64,000 nucleotides of DNA from CALMAK01 sp964392265. Lineage in GTDB: Bacteria; Patescibacteriota; Saccharimonadia; Saccharimonadales; Saccharimonadaceae. The stretch covers positions 62,001 through 126,000 of the forward strand of contig CAYMOS010000002.1 in assembly GCA_964392265.1 (NCBI GenBank), written 5' to 3'. The position numbers and the translations under genes were made by a program. The notes under the pieces are model-generated. The model made no database searches. It was not told the origin of the DNA and was given only the letters and a program-made list of their open reading frames with translations. Shown piece by piece: positions 36,515 through 44,788 of the stretch; within the stretch, counting starts at the first letter, position 1, and each line of letters begins with the position of its first letter.

Positions 36515-37036
36515 ATGACACATGATGTTCCAGAGCAAGTTCATGTCTCCCCTGATCAAGAGATAGCCCCGCCTACCCATGAAATGGGTGAAGCTGCTCG
36601 TGTTGTTACGGAGCGTTTTGATGCAGTGGCGGCGAATTTACAGCATCCGCATTTTGGAATTCAATTAAAGACTCAAGAGTTGCCGGATGAAAGTGGTACC
36701 CAGCGTATACTAGAGCACTTCTATCAAGGTGGTCCTATGGACGCTCTCAACAGACATATTGAAACTTATACGATTAGCCCTGATGGTATCCCATCGGCTA
36801 CTTTCTTGGTTGAAAATGGCAAATCTGGAGAAGTCAGTCAGAGTGCACAGGCTCCCGAGAGCCCTGAAGATCAGGAAAAACTGTTAGGACGTATTCTTGG
36901 TCTTGTTGATAAAGTTGAGGCAATAGACAAGAAGACAACCGAGGCGGCAACGACAGGCGCTGTTGAGCGTCCTCGAGTGCAACGGCGTGGTGCTGGTGCA
37001 CGATTACTGAAATTCCTTGGCCTTGGGTCAAGGTAG
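36515..37036 (+). CDS. hypothetical protein
   Basis: A 173-aa soluble, acidic protein with a Pro/Glu-rich N-terminus and a basic C-terminal tail (RPRVQRRGAGARLLKFLGLGSR) that could act as an amphipathic membrane or nucleic-acid anchor. No family recognised. Own promoter; RBS AAAAGGAAA; lies just upstream of ftsA but with a separate ftsA promoter between. Confidence 0.6.
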   Translation: MTHDVPEQVHVSPDQEIAPPTHEMGEAARVVTERFDAVAANLQHPHFGIQLKTQELPDESGTQRILEHFYQGGPMDALNRHIETYTISPDGIPSATFLVENGKSGEVSQSAQAPESPEDQEKLLGRILGLVDKVEAIDKKTTEAATTGAVERPRVQRRGAGARLLKFLGLGSR

Positions 37037-37085
37037 TAATTGAACAAGCCTATCCAAAAAACGCCATAAGCGGTATAATGACCTT

Positions 37086-38327
37086 ATGCAAGAAAATTCT
37101 CGTTATGCCGTCGGGCTGGATATCGGTACCACCGAGGTAAAGGCTGTGGTGGCTCATGTTGACGCAGCGACTGGTACCCCAACAATTGTTGGAGTGGGGG
37201 CTGCCCCTAATACAGGAATGCGAAAAGGCGTTGTTGTTACTCTGACGGGGCCGGCGCATGCCATCGATGAAGCGTTGGGTGAGGCAGAGCGCATGAGTGG
37301 GCATCAGGTGAATGATGCAGCCGTCTCGATTAATGGAACGCATATTCTGAGTACGAGTGCTGATGGCATGATTGCCGTTGGTGCGGCTGATCATGCGATT
37401 ACGAGGGACGATATTATGCGCATTGAAGAGGTGGCTACCGTCGGAAAGGTGCCGCCAAATCGCGAAATATTAGAGGTGATTCCTCATAGTTATCGTTTGG
37501 ATGGTCAAGATAACATCAAAGACCCGATTGGCATGACAGGTACCCGATTAGAGATAGATGCTCATGTTGTATCCGTGCTGACCCCTCATTTGGTGAATCT
37601 CCAAAAGACGACCGAACTCGCCAAGGTACAGCCGACGATTATTGCCACTGCCGGTATTGCTGCAGCCCGAGCTGTACTGTCTGAACAACAGATGGAAAAC
37701 GGGGTTGCCTTGATTGACATTGGCGGTACAACCACCAATATTGCTGTCTATGATGAAGGTGATCTGCAGTTTACGGCGGTCCTCCCTTATGGTGGAGTGA
37801 ATATCACCAATGACCTAGCGATTGGGCTCAAGACTGATCCGGAGATTGCGAATCAACTAAAACTGCGTCATGCGGTGGCGGTAGCACGCACAGAACATGA
37901 AACGGTGACGATCAAGCACGAGGGTGAGACAGTAGCGTTCCAGACGCAGGAAATTGACGATATTGTTGAGGCGCGCCTCGAAGAGATGTTTGAAGAGATT
38001 CAAAAAGCACTGAAAAAGGCAGGCTATGCCGGACGGCTTCCTAGTGGAGTAGTTCTGGTCGGAGGCACTGCCCGACTAAAAGGCCTCAGCGAATACGCGA
38101 AACAGTCACTAGGGGTAGCGGCACGCACTGGTAAGGCAACTGGTTTTGGTGGTGTCGCAGAACACATTGAAGAGCCGCAGTACGCTGCGGCTGTCGGTCT
38201 CATGTTGCTGGATAGCGAGGGATCACCCATCGTTTCATCAAAACATAAGGGCGCATCTGTCGGACAAGGTATTATGAGTAGTATTGGCGGCATCTTGTCG
38301 AAGGCCTTCGGCGGTAAAGCAAAATAA
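37086..38327 (+). CDS. ftsA: cell division protein FtsA
   Basis: A 413-aa actin-like ATPase that tethers FtsZ to the membrane. Phosphate-1 motif GLDIGTTEVK at residues 9-18, SHS2/1C domain, phosphate-2 LIDIGGTTTN near 212, and adenosine motif VVLVGGTARLKG near 320. The C-terminus (IMSSIGGILSKAFGGKAK) is the amphipathic membrane-targeting helix. TATAAT (37074-37079) is 6 nt before ATG: leaderless. Confidence 0.95.
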   Translation: MQENSRYAVGLDIGTTEVKAVVAHVDAATGTPTIVGVGAAPNTGMRKGVVVTLTGPAHAIDEALGEAERMSGHQVNDAAVSINGTHILSTSADGMIAVGAADHAITRDDIMRIEEVATVGKVPPNREILEVIPHSYRLDGQDNIKDPIGMTGTRLEIDAHVVSVLTPHLVNLQKTTELAKVQPTIIATAGIAAARAVLSEQQMENGVALIDIGGTTTNIAVYDEGDLQFTAVLPYGGVNITNDLAIGLKTDPEIANQLKLRHAVAVARTEHETVTIKHEGETVAFQTQEIDDIVEARLEEMFEEIQKALKKAGYAGRLPSGVVLVGGTARLKGLSEYAKQSLGVAARTGKATGFGGVAEHIEEPQYAAAVGLMLLDSEGSPIVSSKHKGASVGQGIMSSIGGILSKAFGGKAK

Positions 38328-38408
38328 CCACCACCTTGTGGTATTTTTGTGTTCAGGTGGTATACTGGAAACTAGTAGAGAAAAGGAATTTTAGGGGACA
38401 ATAATCGC

Positions 38409-39614
38409 ATGCCAGAAGTAAAACCGAGTGATATACAATCGTTTGCGAGCATCAAAGTAGTTGGTGTTGGTGGCGCTGGTGGCTCTGCCATCAACCGAAT
38501 GAAAGAAGCAGGCCTTGCAGGGGTGCAGTTTATTGCAGTGAATACAGATGCGCAGGCCTTGCACAACAGTAAGGCTGACATTAAGGTGCACATTGGTCGC
38601 GATACCACCCGTGGTCTTGGTGCCGGTGCTGATCCTGCGCAAGGTGAAGCTGCCGCCAATGAATCTCGTGGCGAACTGAAGGAAGTCCTTGAAGGGGCAG
38701 ACCTTATCTTTGTGACGATTGGTGCTGGTGGTGGCACAGGATCGGGTGCTGGGCATGTTGTGGCCGAGATTGCCCGCGAACTAGGCATCTTGGTGATTGG
38801 TGTCGCAACGAAACCATTTAGCTTTGAAGGTGAAAAACGCCGTCAAAATGCCGAATGGGCAATTGCTCAGCTTGGCCGAGCAGTAGACACCTTGATTACG
38901 ATTCCAAATGATCGTTTGTTGCAAACAATCGACCGACGCACGCCGTTACTTGAGACGTTCAAGATTGCCGATGACGTTCTGCGCCAAGGTGTGCAGGGCA
39001 TTTCAGAGCTGATTACCGAGCACGGGTTGATTAACCTCGACTTTGCTGACGTTCGTGCGATTGTCTCAAACGCCGGCTCAGCCCTCATGGGTATCGGTCG
39101 CGCTAGCGGTGATGACCGTGCCTCGCAGGCTGCTCAGCAGGCAATCGAATCACCACTGATCGAAGTCTCGATTGATGGTGCGAAGGGTGTCCTCTTTAAC
39201 GTGACCGGTGGATACGATATGAGCATGTCAGAGATCCAAGAGGCTGCCGAAATTATTACCAGCGCTGTTTCGCCAGATGCGAATATCATCTTTGGTGCCA
39301 CCCTCAAGCCTGACCTTGAAGATGAGCTAATTATCACGGTGATTGCGACTGGCTTTGACAGTGCATATCTGCACGAACAAGCTGACGCTATCCTTGGTAC
39401 GACTTCGTCTTCTCAGGGTGCTCAAACGACCGATGAGGTGAGTGACGATGTGGTTGCGGCAATGGATCTCGAATTGGATCAAGCGCAGGCTGCTGAAGAG
39501 TTCGCCAGCGAGCCACAAGAAGATATCTGGAATCAGCCAACAGAAGACGACGAGTCAGATACGCCAGCTTTCCTGCGCCGCCGCAAGCGCAACAAAGATA
39601 AGAATGATTCTTAG
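38409..39614 (+). CDS. ftsZ: cell division protein FtsZ
   Basis: A 401-aa tubulin-like GTPase. N-terminal VVGVGGAGGSAINRM, the signature GAGGGTGSGAGH near residue 106, T7 loop NLDFADVR. An acidic linker of about 70 residues leads to the conserved C-terminal peptide DTPAFLRRRKR that docks FtsA. A TATACT (38361-38366) and RBS TAGGGGA lie upstream; a weak ACCAC/GTGGT hairpin with T-run separates it from ftsA. Confidence 0.97.
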   Translation: MPEVKPSDIQSFASIKVVGVGGAGGSAINRMKEAGLAGVQFIAVNTDAQALHNSKADIKVHIGRDTTRGLGAGADPAQGEAAANESRGELKEVLEGADLIFVTIGAGGGTGSGAGHVVAEIARELGILVIGVATKPFSFEGEKRRQNAEWAIAQLGRAVDTLITIPNDRLLQTIDRRTPLLETFKIADDVLRQGVQGISELITEHGLINLDFADVRAIVSNAGSALMGIGRASGDDRASQAAQQAIESPLIEVSIDGAKGVLFNVTGGYDMSMSEIQEAAEIITSAVSPDANIIFGATLKPDLEDELIITVIATGFDSAYLHEQADAILGTTSSSQGAQTTDEVSDDVVAAMDLELDQAQAAEEFASEPQEDIWNQPTEDDESDTPAFLRRRKRNKDKNDS

Positions 39615-39626
39615 GAGGTGACTGAT

Positions 39627-40082
39627 ATGACAGCACTCAATATTGGTGACAGCCGAGTTATCGAATCTCGCGAAGTAGGTGACGGTGTGACGATTCGCCG
39701 TCGCCGCGAGACGCCGGACGGCAAACGATTTACGACCTACGAACGTATTGAAAAGCCAAATCTAGCCGTTATCAAAAAAGACGGTACTCGCGAGCTGTTT
39801 GATCGTGAAAAGCTGGCCAGCGCCGTTAAACGATCAGTAGGTAAATTCTTTGACTCTGAGTTGGAGGTTGAGAAAATCATTTCTGATGTTGAGGATGCCG
39901 TCTATGCGCTGGGCGAGACAGAAATTCTGTCAAAGCAAGTTGGCGACAAGGTGCTTGATGAGTTAGCTATCAAGAATGAAGTGGCCTATGTCAGGTTTGC
40001 CAGCGTCTACCATGAGTTCAAGACCCTCGACGATTTTGTTGAGATCCTTGATAGTCGTCGCAAAAATCGAGGAACCGCGTAG
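39627..40082 (+). CDS. nrdR: NrdR-like repressor lacking the zinc-ribbon cysteines
   Basis: A 151-aa homologue of NrdR, the ATP-cone repressor of ribonucleotide reductase genes. SRVIESREVGDGVTIRRRR and RFTTYER align with the family N-terminus, and the ATP-cone (VIKKDGTRELFDREKLASAVKRS ... VAYVRFASVYHEF) is intact. All four zinc Cys are gone: the CPxC before the VIDSR motif is absent (protein begins MTALNIGDS) and the second pair reads ETPDGKRF. Start ATG 39627 sits 6 nt after AGGAGGTG. No nrd genes occur in the window. Confidence 0.88.
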   Translation: MTALNIGDSRVIESREVGDGVTIRRRRETPDGKRFTTYERIEKPNLAVIKKDGTRELFDREKLASAVKRSVGKFFDSELEVEKIISDVEDAVYALGETEILSKQVGDKVLDELAIKNEVAYVRFASVYHEFKTLDDFVEILDSRRKNRGTA

Positions 40083-40349
40083 GTGATCGTAAAGGTCGTC
40101 TATAAATACGACAGCGACCACGCGAGGGAGGTGCTGGATTTTTTGCGTGATTTCGAGCGCCAGACAGGACATCCTCTTGAAGAAGTTGACCCGGACAGCC
40201 CAGACGGTGCCCATACATGTCGGACGTATGACATTGTCGAATATCCCAGTATCATTGCGCTCAGTGACGATGGGCAATTACAGCATTTATGGCGCGGTCG
40301 ACCGCTGCCAACCATTAGTGAGGTGAGTTATTATGTGGCAGGCCGTTAA
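40083..40349 (+). CDS. thioredoxin-fold protein without CXXC
   Basis: An 88-aa protein with a thioredoxin/glutaredoxin-like pattern: KVVYKYDSDHAREVLDFL, then CRTYDIVEYPSIIALSDDGQLQHLWRG with the cis-Pro (YPS). It has a single Cys (in HTCRTYD) and no CXXC, so it is probably not an oxidoreductase by itself. GTG start abuts the nrdR stop, and its 3' end overlaps the VKOR gene by 17 nt, which suggests it works with VKOR. Confidence 0.65.
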   Translation: MIVKVVYKYDSDHAREVLDFLRDFERQTGHPLEEVDPDSPDGAHTCRTYDIVEYPSIIALSDDGQLQHLWRGRPLPTISEVSYYVAGR

Positions 40350-40965
40350 AAGTTTTCTGACGCATCATGATAAGGTGGTGCGTGACAATCGTTGGATATT
40401 TATCAGTATGCTGGTTGGTGCGATGCTCAGTCTGTTGGCGTCATTTGTCCTGTCGGTTGAGGCAGTAGTCCTGGCAGGTGATCCTGGCGCAGCATTGTCA
40501 TGCAGCGTGAATATCGTTCTGAACTGCGCGACGGTTGCCTTGCACCCAAGTGCTGAGTTATGGGGTTTTCCCAATAGCTTTTTGGGCCTGATGGCCGAGC
40601 CTGTGGTCATTACCGTGGCAATTGCGGGTCTTAGTGGTATCAAATTCCCGCGACTGTTTATGTTCGCGGCCCAGATTGGATATTCCTTGGGGCTGATTTT
40701 TGCCTGGTACCTTTTCGGTGTTAGCTTCTTCGTGATTGGCGCCTTGTGTCCATGGTGCCTGCTGGTGACGCTGACGACAACGTTGGTATGGTTTGCGATT
40801 ACGAGGTATAACATCCGTGAAAATAATCTCTATCTTCCGAAAAAGACGCAGAAGAAATTGGAAGGATTCATCAAAAAAGACTATGACAAATTAGTTATGT
40901 GGTCAGTTGTCGTCCTAGCTATTGCAGCGATCTTTGCCAAATACGGCAGCGACTTATTTGCATAA
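40333..40965 (+). CDS. VKOR-family disulfide-forming membrane protein
   Basis: A 210-aa protein with five TM segments. Loop Cys pair in ALSCSVNIVLNCATVAL and active-site CPWC in GALCPWCLLVT mark a bacterial vitamin K epoxide reductase homologue, which reoxidises a thioredoxin-like partner using quinone and thereby drives disulfide formation outside the membrane. The usual fused or separate CXXC thioredoxin partner is not seen here; the upstream gene is a Cys-poor thioredoxin fold. Last gene of the ftsZ-nrdR-trx-VKOR run. Confidence 0.9.
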   Translation: MWQAVKSFLTHHDKVVRDNRWIFISMLVGAMLSLLASFVLSVEAVVLAGDPGAALSCSVNIVLNCATVALHPSAELWGFPNSFLGLMAEPVVITVAIAGLSGIKFPRLFMFAAQIGYSLGLIFAWYLFGVSFFVIGALCPWCLLVTLTTTLVWFAITRYNIRENNLYLPKKTQKKLEGFIKKDYDKLVMWSVVVLAIAAIFAKYGSDLFA

Positions 40966-40987
40966 ACCCCTGGGGTTGCGCTACAAT
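40958..40987 (+). promoter_or_regulatory. promoter of the T-box-cupin-ileS unit
   Basis: TTGCAT (40958-40963), 18-nt spacer, TACAAT (40982-40987). The -35 overlaps the VKOR stop codon. Confidence 0.6.
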
Positions 40988-40994
40988 ACCAGGT

Positions 40995-41218
40995 AGAAAC
41001 GTTATTAGTGGCTATCACCCACGAGTTTTGGGAAGAAATCCTTCCAAGGAGATTAGACCCCAACGGCCATCGACCCGTCAGATCGAACAATGAAGTGCGA
41101 AAAGATCCGGGGTCCCCGCAAAAATCCTTTTTGTGGGGCGCGGTATATCTCTTTTTCGAAACTGGATGGTACCGTCCGAGGCAACCCGGATTCCAGTAGC
41201 GAGAAAGGGATTTTTTAT
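40995..41218 (+). promoter_or_regulatory. Ile-responsive T-box leader with ultrashort Stem I
   Basis: Stem I is a tiny hairpin GTGG-CTATCAC-CCAC (41008-41022) whose loop carries the Ile codon ATC (41014-41016). Stem II and a perfect Stem III (CCCC GCAAAAA / TTTTTGT GGGG, 41113-41137) follow. The antiterminator is A1 ACTGGA/TCCAGT (41161-41166, 41191-41196), bulge TGGTACC (41167-41173) and A2 GTCCG/CGGAT. TGGT matches the ACCA end of tRNA-Ile. An overlapping long stem ends in TTTTTT (41211-41216), and TCCA can also pair with the downstream RBS TGGAG, so transcriptional or translational control are both possible. Confidence 0.85.
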
Positions 41219-41232
41219 TTGGAGAAACAGCC

Positions 41233-41571
41233 ATGAAAATTACAGGACAGCCATTCGAAAACAGCTCAACTTGCCATGGAATAAGCTATACAGTCCCAGA
41301 GGCGCCACTTGATTTGGCAGAGATTACCATTGATGGGCGATATCCTGAAACAGGATGGGCAAGAAATCGTGATTGCCACGAAATAGTGCGAGTACTGCGA
41401 GGTGCGGGACGTCTGGCGCTGCGTGACGGCGTCGTGACGCATATCGAGGCAGGTGACGTCATCCACGTGCCACCTAGTGAATGGTTTGCCTGGAGCGGTG
41501 ATATGACGATACTCATGGCCTGTAGCCCAGCGTTTGATCCAGAGCAATATGAAATTGAGGAGGTGAAATAA
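41233..41571 (+). CDS. small cupin-domain protein
   Basis: A 112-aa single-domain cupin: a beta-barrel pattern with HEIVRVLRGAGRLALRDG and GDVIHVPPSEWFAW. Metal-binding His/Glu are partly present (HEI, HVPP). First gene after the Ile T-box, and its stop overlaps the ileS start by one base (TAATG), so it is co-translated with ileS. Catalytic role unknown; a regulator or sugar/amino-acid binding function are both open. Confidence 0.8.
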   Translation: MKITGQPFENSSTCHGISYTVPEAPLDLAEITIDGRYPETGWARNRDCHEIVRVLRGAGRLALRDGVVTHIEAGDVIHVPPSEWFAWSGDMTILMACSPAFDPEQYEIEEVK

Positions 41572-44513
41572 TGAAATTTAAACACGGAACCCGCAGGCGC
41601 GCACTAGAATACGAAAAAGAGTGGGCGGCGACCTGGAAAGAAAACAAGACCTTTGAAAAGTCCGTCGAGGGGCGTCCAAAGGATGACAGTTATGTCTTTT
41701 ATGACGGCCCACCGTTTATTACGGGTGTGCCGCATCACGGAACGCTCCTTAGTTCTATCGTCAAAGATGCCGTGCCGCGATATTGGACGATGAAAGGCAA
41801 GCGCGTCGAGCGTGTCTGGGGGTGGGACTGTCATGGGTTGCCAGCCGAGAACTTTGTCGAAAAACAGCTCAATATTACTGACCGTCGTCAAATCGTGACG
41901 AGTGCTGATGCGAAGGTTCCTCTTGATAAAGACGGCAACGAATTGCCGACAATTACGCTTGAACAATACATCACCAAGGCACGTGAATCGATGGTAGCAA
42001 ACAGCGCCACCTGGGAGGGCGTCGTCGATCGTGTGGGGCGTTGGGTTGATTTTAAGGGTGCGTACCGCACGATGGATAAAAACTTCATGGAGAGTGTCTG
42101 GTGGGCATTTAAGACGCTGTACGAAAAGGGCAAAATCTACGAAGGTGAAAAGGTGTTGATGTACGACACCAAGTTCGCCACACCAGTGAGTAAAAACGAA
42201 GTCACCATGGACAACGACGCCTACCAGACGGTCACTGATCCGAGTGTATATGTGAAGTTCAAGCTGCAGGGTGGCAGCACGTTGCTTGCCTGGACGACCA
42301 CCCCATGGACATTGCCCGGCAATACCGCACTGGCTGTCAATAAAGACCTCGACTATGTGGAGGTAGAGGTGGGTGATGAGCAGTTTATCTTGGCGAAAGA
42401 TCTGGTCGAGAAGGTATTGCAGGACGAAAAGCACCAACCACTTGTATACGAAGTATTACGTACGCTTAAGGGCGAAGAGCTGGTAGGCAAATCATACGAA
42501 CCGCTCTTTGCCGACCATGGCAAAAACGGACACAAAGTCTGGGCGGCAGATTATGTGAGCAGCGAAAACGGTACCGGTATCGTGCACTTGGCGCCGATTT
42601 ATGGTGAAGAAGACTTTGTACTAGCTCAGGAAAACGACATTCCACGTGTGCACGTGCTCGATGATAATGGTTATTATTACCCAGAAGTCGCCGCCGAGTT
42701 ATATAAGCTAATGCCATGGGTAGATAGCTCTAAGCCAATAGAAGTGTGGGAAAACAACAAGAATATCGCCAAGGGCCTCGAAAAAGCCGGCGTGGTTTGG
42801 AAGACTGAATATATTCGCCACGAATATCCCTTTAATCCGCGATCAAAACAGCGCATTATGTACCGTGCGATTCCATCATGGTTCTTTGATGTACAGGGTA
42901 GCAAGCCACTGATGTTGGAACAAAACGAGAATATCAATTGGTTCCCGGCCCACCTCAAAGAAGGGCGCTTTGCCAAGAATATCGACCAAGCGCCAGATTG
43001 GAACCTCAGTCGCGACCGCTTTTGGGCAACCGCCATGCCAGTCTGGAGGGGTGACAAAGGCACCGTAAAAGTCGTCGGCAGTTATGCCGAGCTGAAAGAA
43101 CTCAGTGGGGTAGAATTAGAGGATTACCACCGCCCATGGGTGGACGACATCACCTTCGAAATCGACGGTGAAAAGTTCACGCGTATCGAAAAAGTGTTGG
43201 ATTGTTGGTTCGAATCTGGTTCAATGCCATTCGCGCAGTTCCATTATCCATTTGAGAACAAAGCCAAGTTCGAGGACAATTTCCCGGGTGATTTCATCGT
43301 TGAATATGTCGGCCAGGTACGTGCGTGGTTTTACTACGTGCATACGATTAACACGACGCTATTTGGTAATAATGCCTTTAAAAACGTTATTACGACGGGG
43401 GTTGTTGCTGGTAATGACGGTCGTAAGATGAGTAAGTCGTTGGGTAATTTCACTGATCCAAACGAACTGATGGACAAATTCAGCGCCGACAGCCTGCGCT
43501 TCTTACTACTCAGCAGCCCGCTGTTAAAGGGCGAAGACTTTGCCTTGCACGACAAAGATGTTGGCGATATCGCACGTAAGTTGTCTATGGTCTGGAATAT
43601 GTACGACTTCTTTACAATGTATGCCGAGGTCGACGGATGGGAGTTTGATGCCACAAAACCATTCACCCTCAGTCCAGACGATGTCACCAACCCAATGGAT
43701 AAATGGATTATCAGCCGTGTTCACCAACTGAACCGGCAGATTAGCGAGGACATGGATGCGTATAACATCCCCGACGCTATGGCAGATATCTTACCGCTGC
43801 TGGATGACGCCAGCAACTGGTATGTGCGCCGATCGCGTCGCCGTTTTTGGAAGTCAGATGATGATACTGACAAGAATGAAGCCTATCGCACATTGCATTA
43901 CGTCCTGTTAAAACTTAGCGTTCTATTGGCACCATTCACACCATTCCTGGCCGAGGAGCTCTACCAAAACCTGGGTGGCGACAATGAATCAGTCCACTTG
44001 CTCGACTGGCCAACGAATTATACGGTTGACCAACAAGTGCTGGATGAGATGGAACAAGTGCGTACCTACGTCAATGAAGGTCTGAGTTTGCGCGCCAAGG
44101 CGGGGCTCAAGGTTCGACAGCCACTGGCAAGTGTGACGGTGCCAACAGTAGGAGAAGTCGTGGACTACAAGACGATTCTGCTCGACGAACTCAATGTGAA
44201 AGAAGTGAAGATGGGCGAAGAGATTGCGATCGATGAAACCCTTACTCCAGAGCTACAACGAGAAGGCTTGATGCGCGAAGTCATTCGCCATGTTCAAGCC
44301 GCACGTAAAAAAGCCGGCCTCAATGTTGATGACCGTATCAACCTGCATCTTTTAACAGAGGACTCTGAACTAACCGCAGCGATCAGCGAGCATCATGATG
44401 CTATTTACGCCGAAACATTGGCGGTTGGTAGCGAAGTGGGCGCCACGGATGCCGAAATGGTAAAGATTGATGGCATTGAGCTAGCAATCTCATTGGAAAA
44501 GACGCTAGCGTAA
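41571..44513 (+). CDS. ileS: isoleucyl-tRNA synthetase (IleRS2 type)
   Basis: A 980-aa class I synthetase charging tRNA-Ile. Sequence features such as RYWTMKGKRVERVWGWDCHGLPAE are of the eukaryote-like IleRS2 branch, which is often mupirocin-insensitive. The HIGH motif reads HHGT (residues 55-58), with Thr in place of the second His. KMSKS is intact (DGRKMSKSLGN near residue 619), and the CP1 editing domain (AWTTTPWTLPGNTAL) is present. It is controlled by an upstream Ile T-box, through the coupled cupin gene. Confidence 0.96.
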   Translation: MKFKHGTRRRALEYEKEWAATWKENKTFEKSVEGRPKDDSYVFYDGPPFITGVPHHGTLLSSIVKDAVPRYWTMKGKRVERVWGWDCHGLPAENFVEKQLNITDRRQIVTSADAKVPLDKDGNELPTITLEQYITKARESMVANSATWEGVVDRVGRWVDFKGAYRTMDKNFMESVWWAFKTLYEKGKIYEGEKVLMYDTKFATPVSKNEVTMDNDAYQTVTDPSVYVKFKLQGGSTLLAWTTTPWTLPGNTALAVNKDLDYVEVEVGDEQFILAKDLVEKVLQDEKHQPLVYEVLRTLKGEELVGKSYEPLFADHGKNGHKVWAADYVSSENGTGIVHLAPIYGEEDFVLAQENDIPRVHVLDDNGYYYPEVAAELYKLMPWVDSSKPIEVWENNKNIAKGLEKAGVVWKTEYIRHEYPFNPRSKQRIMYRAIPSWFFDVQGSKPLMLEQNENINWFPAHLKEGRFAKNIDQAPDWNLSRDRFWATAMPVWRGDKGTVKVVGSYAELKELSGVELEDYHRPWVDDITFEIDGEKFTRIEKVLDCWFESGSMPFAQFHYPFENKAKFEDNFPGDFIVEYVGQVRAWFYYVHTINTTLFGNNAFKNVITTGVVAGNDGRKMSKSLGNFTDPNELMDKFSADSLRFLLLSSPLLKGEDFALHDKDVGDIARKLSMVWNMYDFFTMYAEVDGWEFDATKPFTLSPDDVTNPMDKWIISRVHQLNRQISEDMDAYNIPDAMADILPLLDDASNWYVRRSRRRFWKSDDDTDKNEAYRTLHYVLLKLSVLLAPFTPFLAEELYQNLGGDNESVHLLDWPTNYTVDQQVLDEMEQVRTYVNEGLSLRAKAGLKVRQPLASVTVPTVGEVVDYKTILLDELNVKEVKMGEEIAIDETLTPELQREGLMREVIRHVQAARKKAGLNVDDRINLHLLTEDSELTAAISEHHDAIYAETLAVGSEVGATDAEMVKIDGIELAISLEKTLA

Positions 44514-44523
44514 GGAGTGGTAC

Positions 44524-44573
44524 TTGACATTTTATTACCTTTATGCTTAAATGAGAGTATAAAGGTAATAAAA
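44524..44573 (+). promoter_or_regulatory. promoter overlapped by a 15-bp inverted repeat
   Basis: TTGACA (44524-44529), 17-nt spacer, TTAAAT (44547-44552). A perfect inverted repeat TTTTATTACCTTTAT (44530-44544) / ATAAAGGTAATAAAA (44559-44573) with a 14-nt centre brackets the -10 element. This is an operator-like arrangement. Confidence 0.65.
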
Positions 44574-44578
44574 CAAAC

Positions 44579-44776
44579 ATGTCACTATTTCACTATTTAC
44601 AGCTACAAGAAGTCGAACCAGAAGATGCCGATAGCACCTTGGATTATTTCGAGCGTGACGAGATGAGCTTGGATGATACGATTGATGGCGAAGCCCTTGA
44701 TGCGTCGTGGGGGAAAATTGTCGAAAGTGCCCAGCACGACCCTTCGTGGCAGCCATTCGTGTCCGAGGACGAATAA
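44579..44776 (+). CDS. small acidic hypothetical protein
   Basis: A 65-aa very acidic protein (many Asp/Glu, few basic residues), no TM. No family recognised. Its promoter is bracketed by a 15-bp inverted repeat, so it is likely tightly regulated. The next gene starts 12 nt downstream. Confidence 0.55.
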   Translation: MSLFHYLQLQEVEPEDADSTLDYFERDEMSLDDTIDGEALDASWGKIVESAQHDPSWQPFVSEDE

Positions 44777-44788
44777 AGGTGGGGTCAA

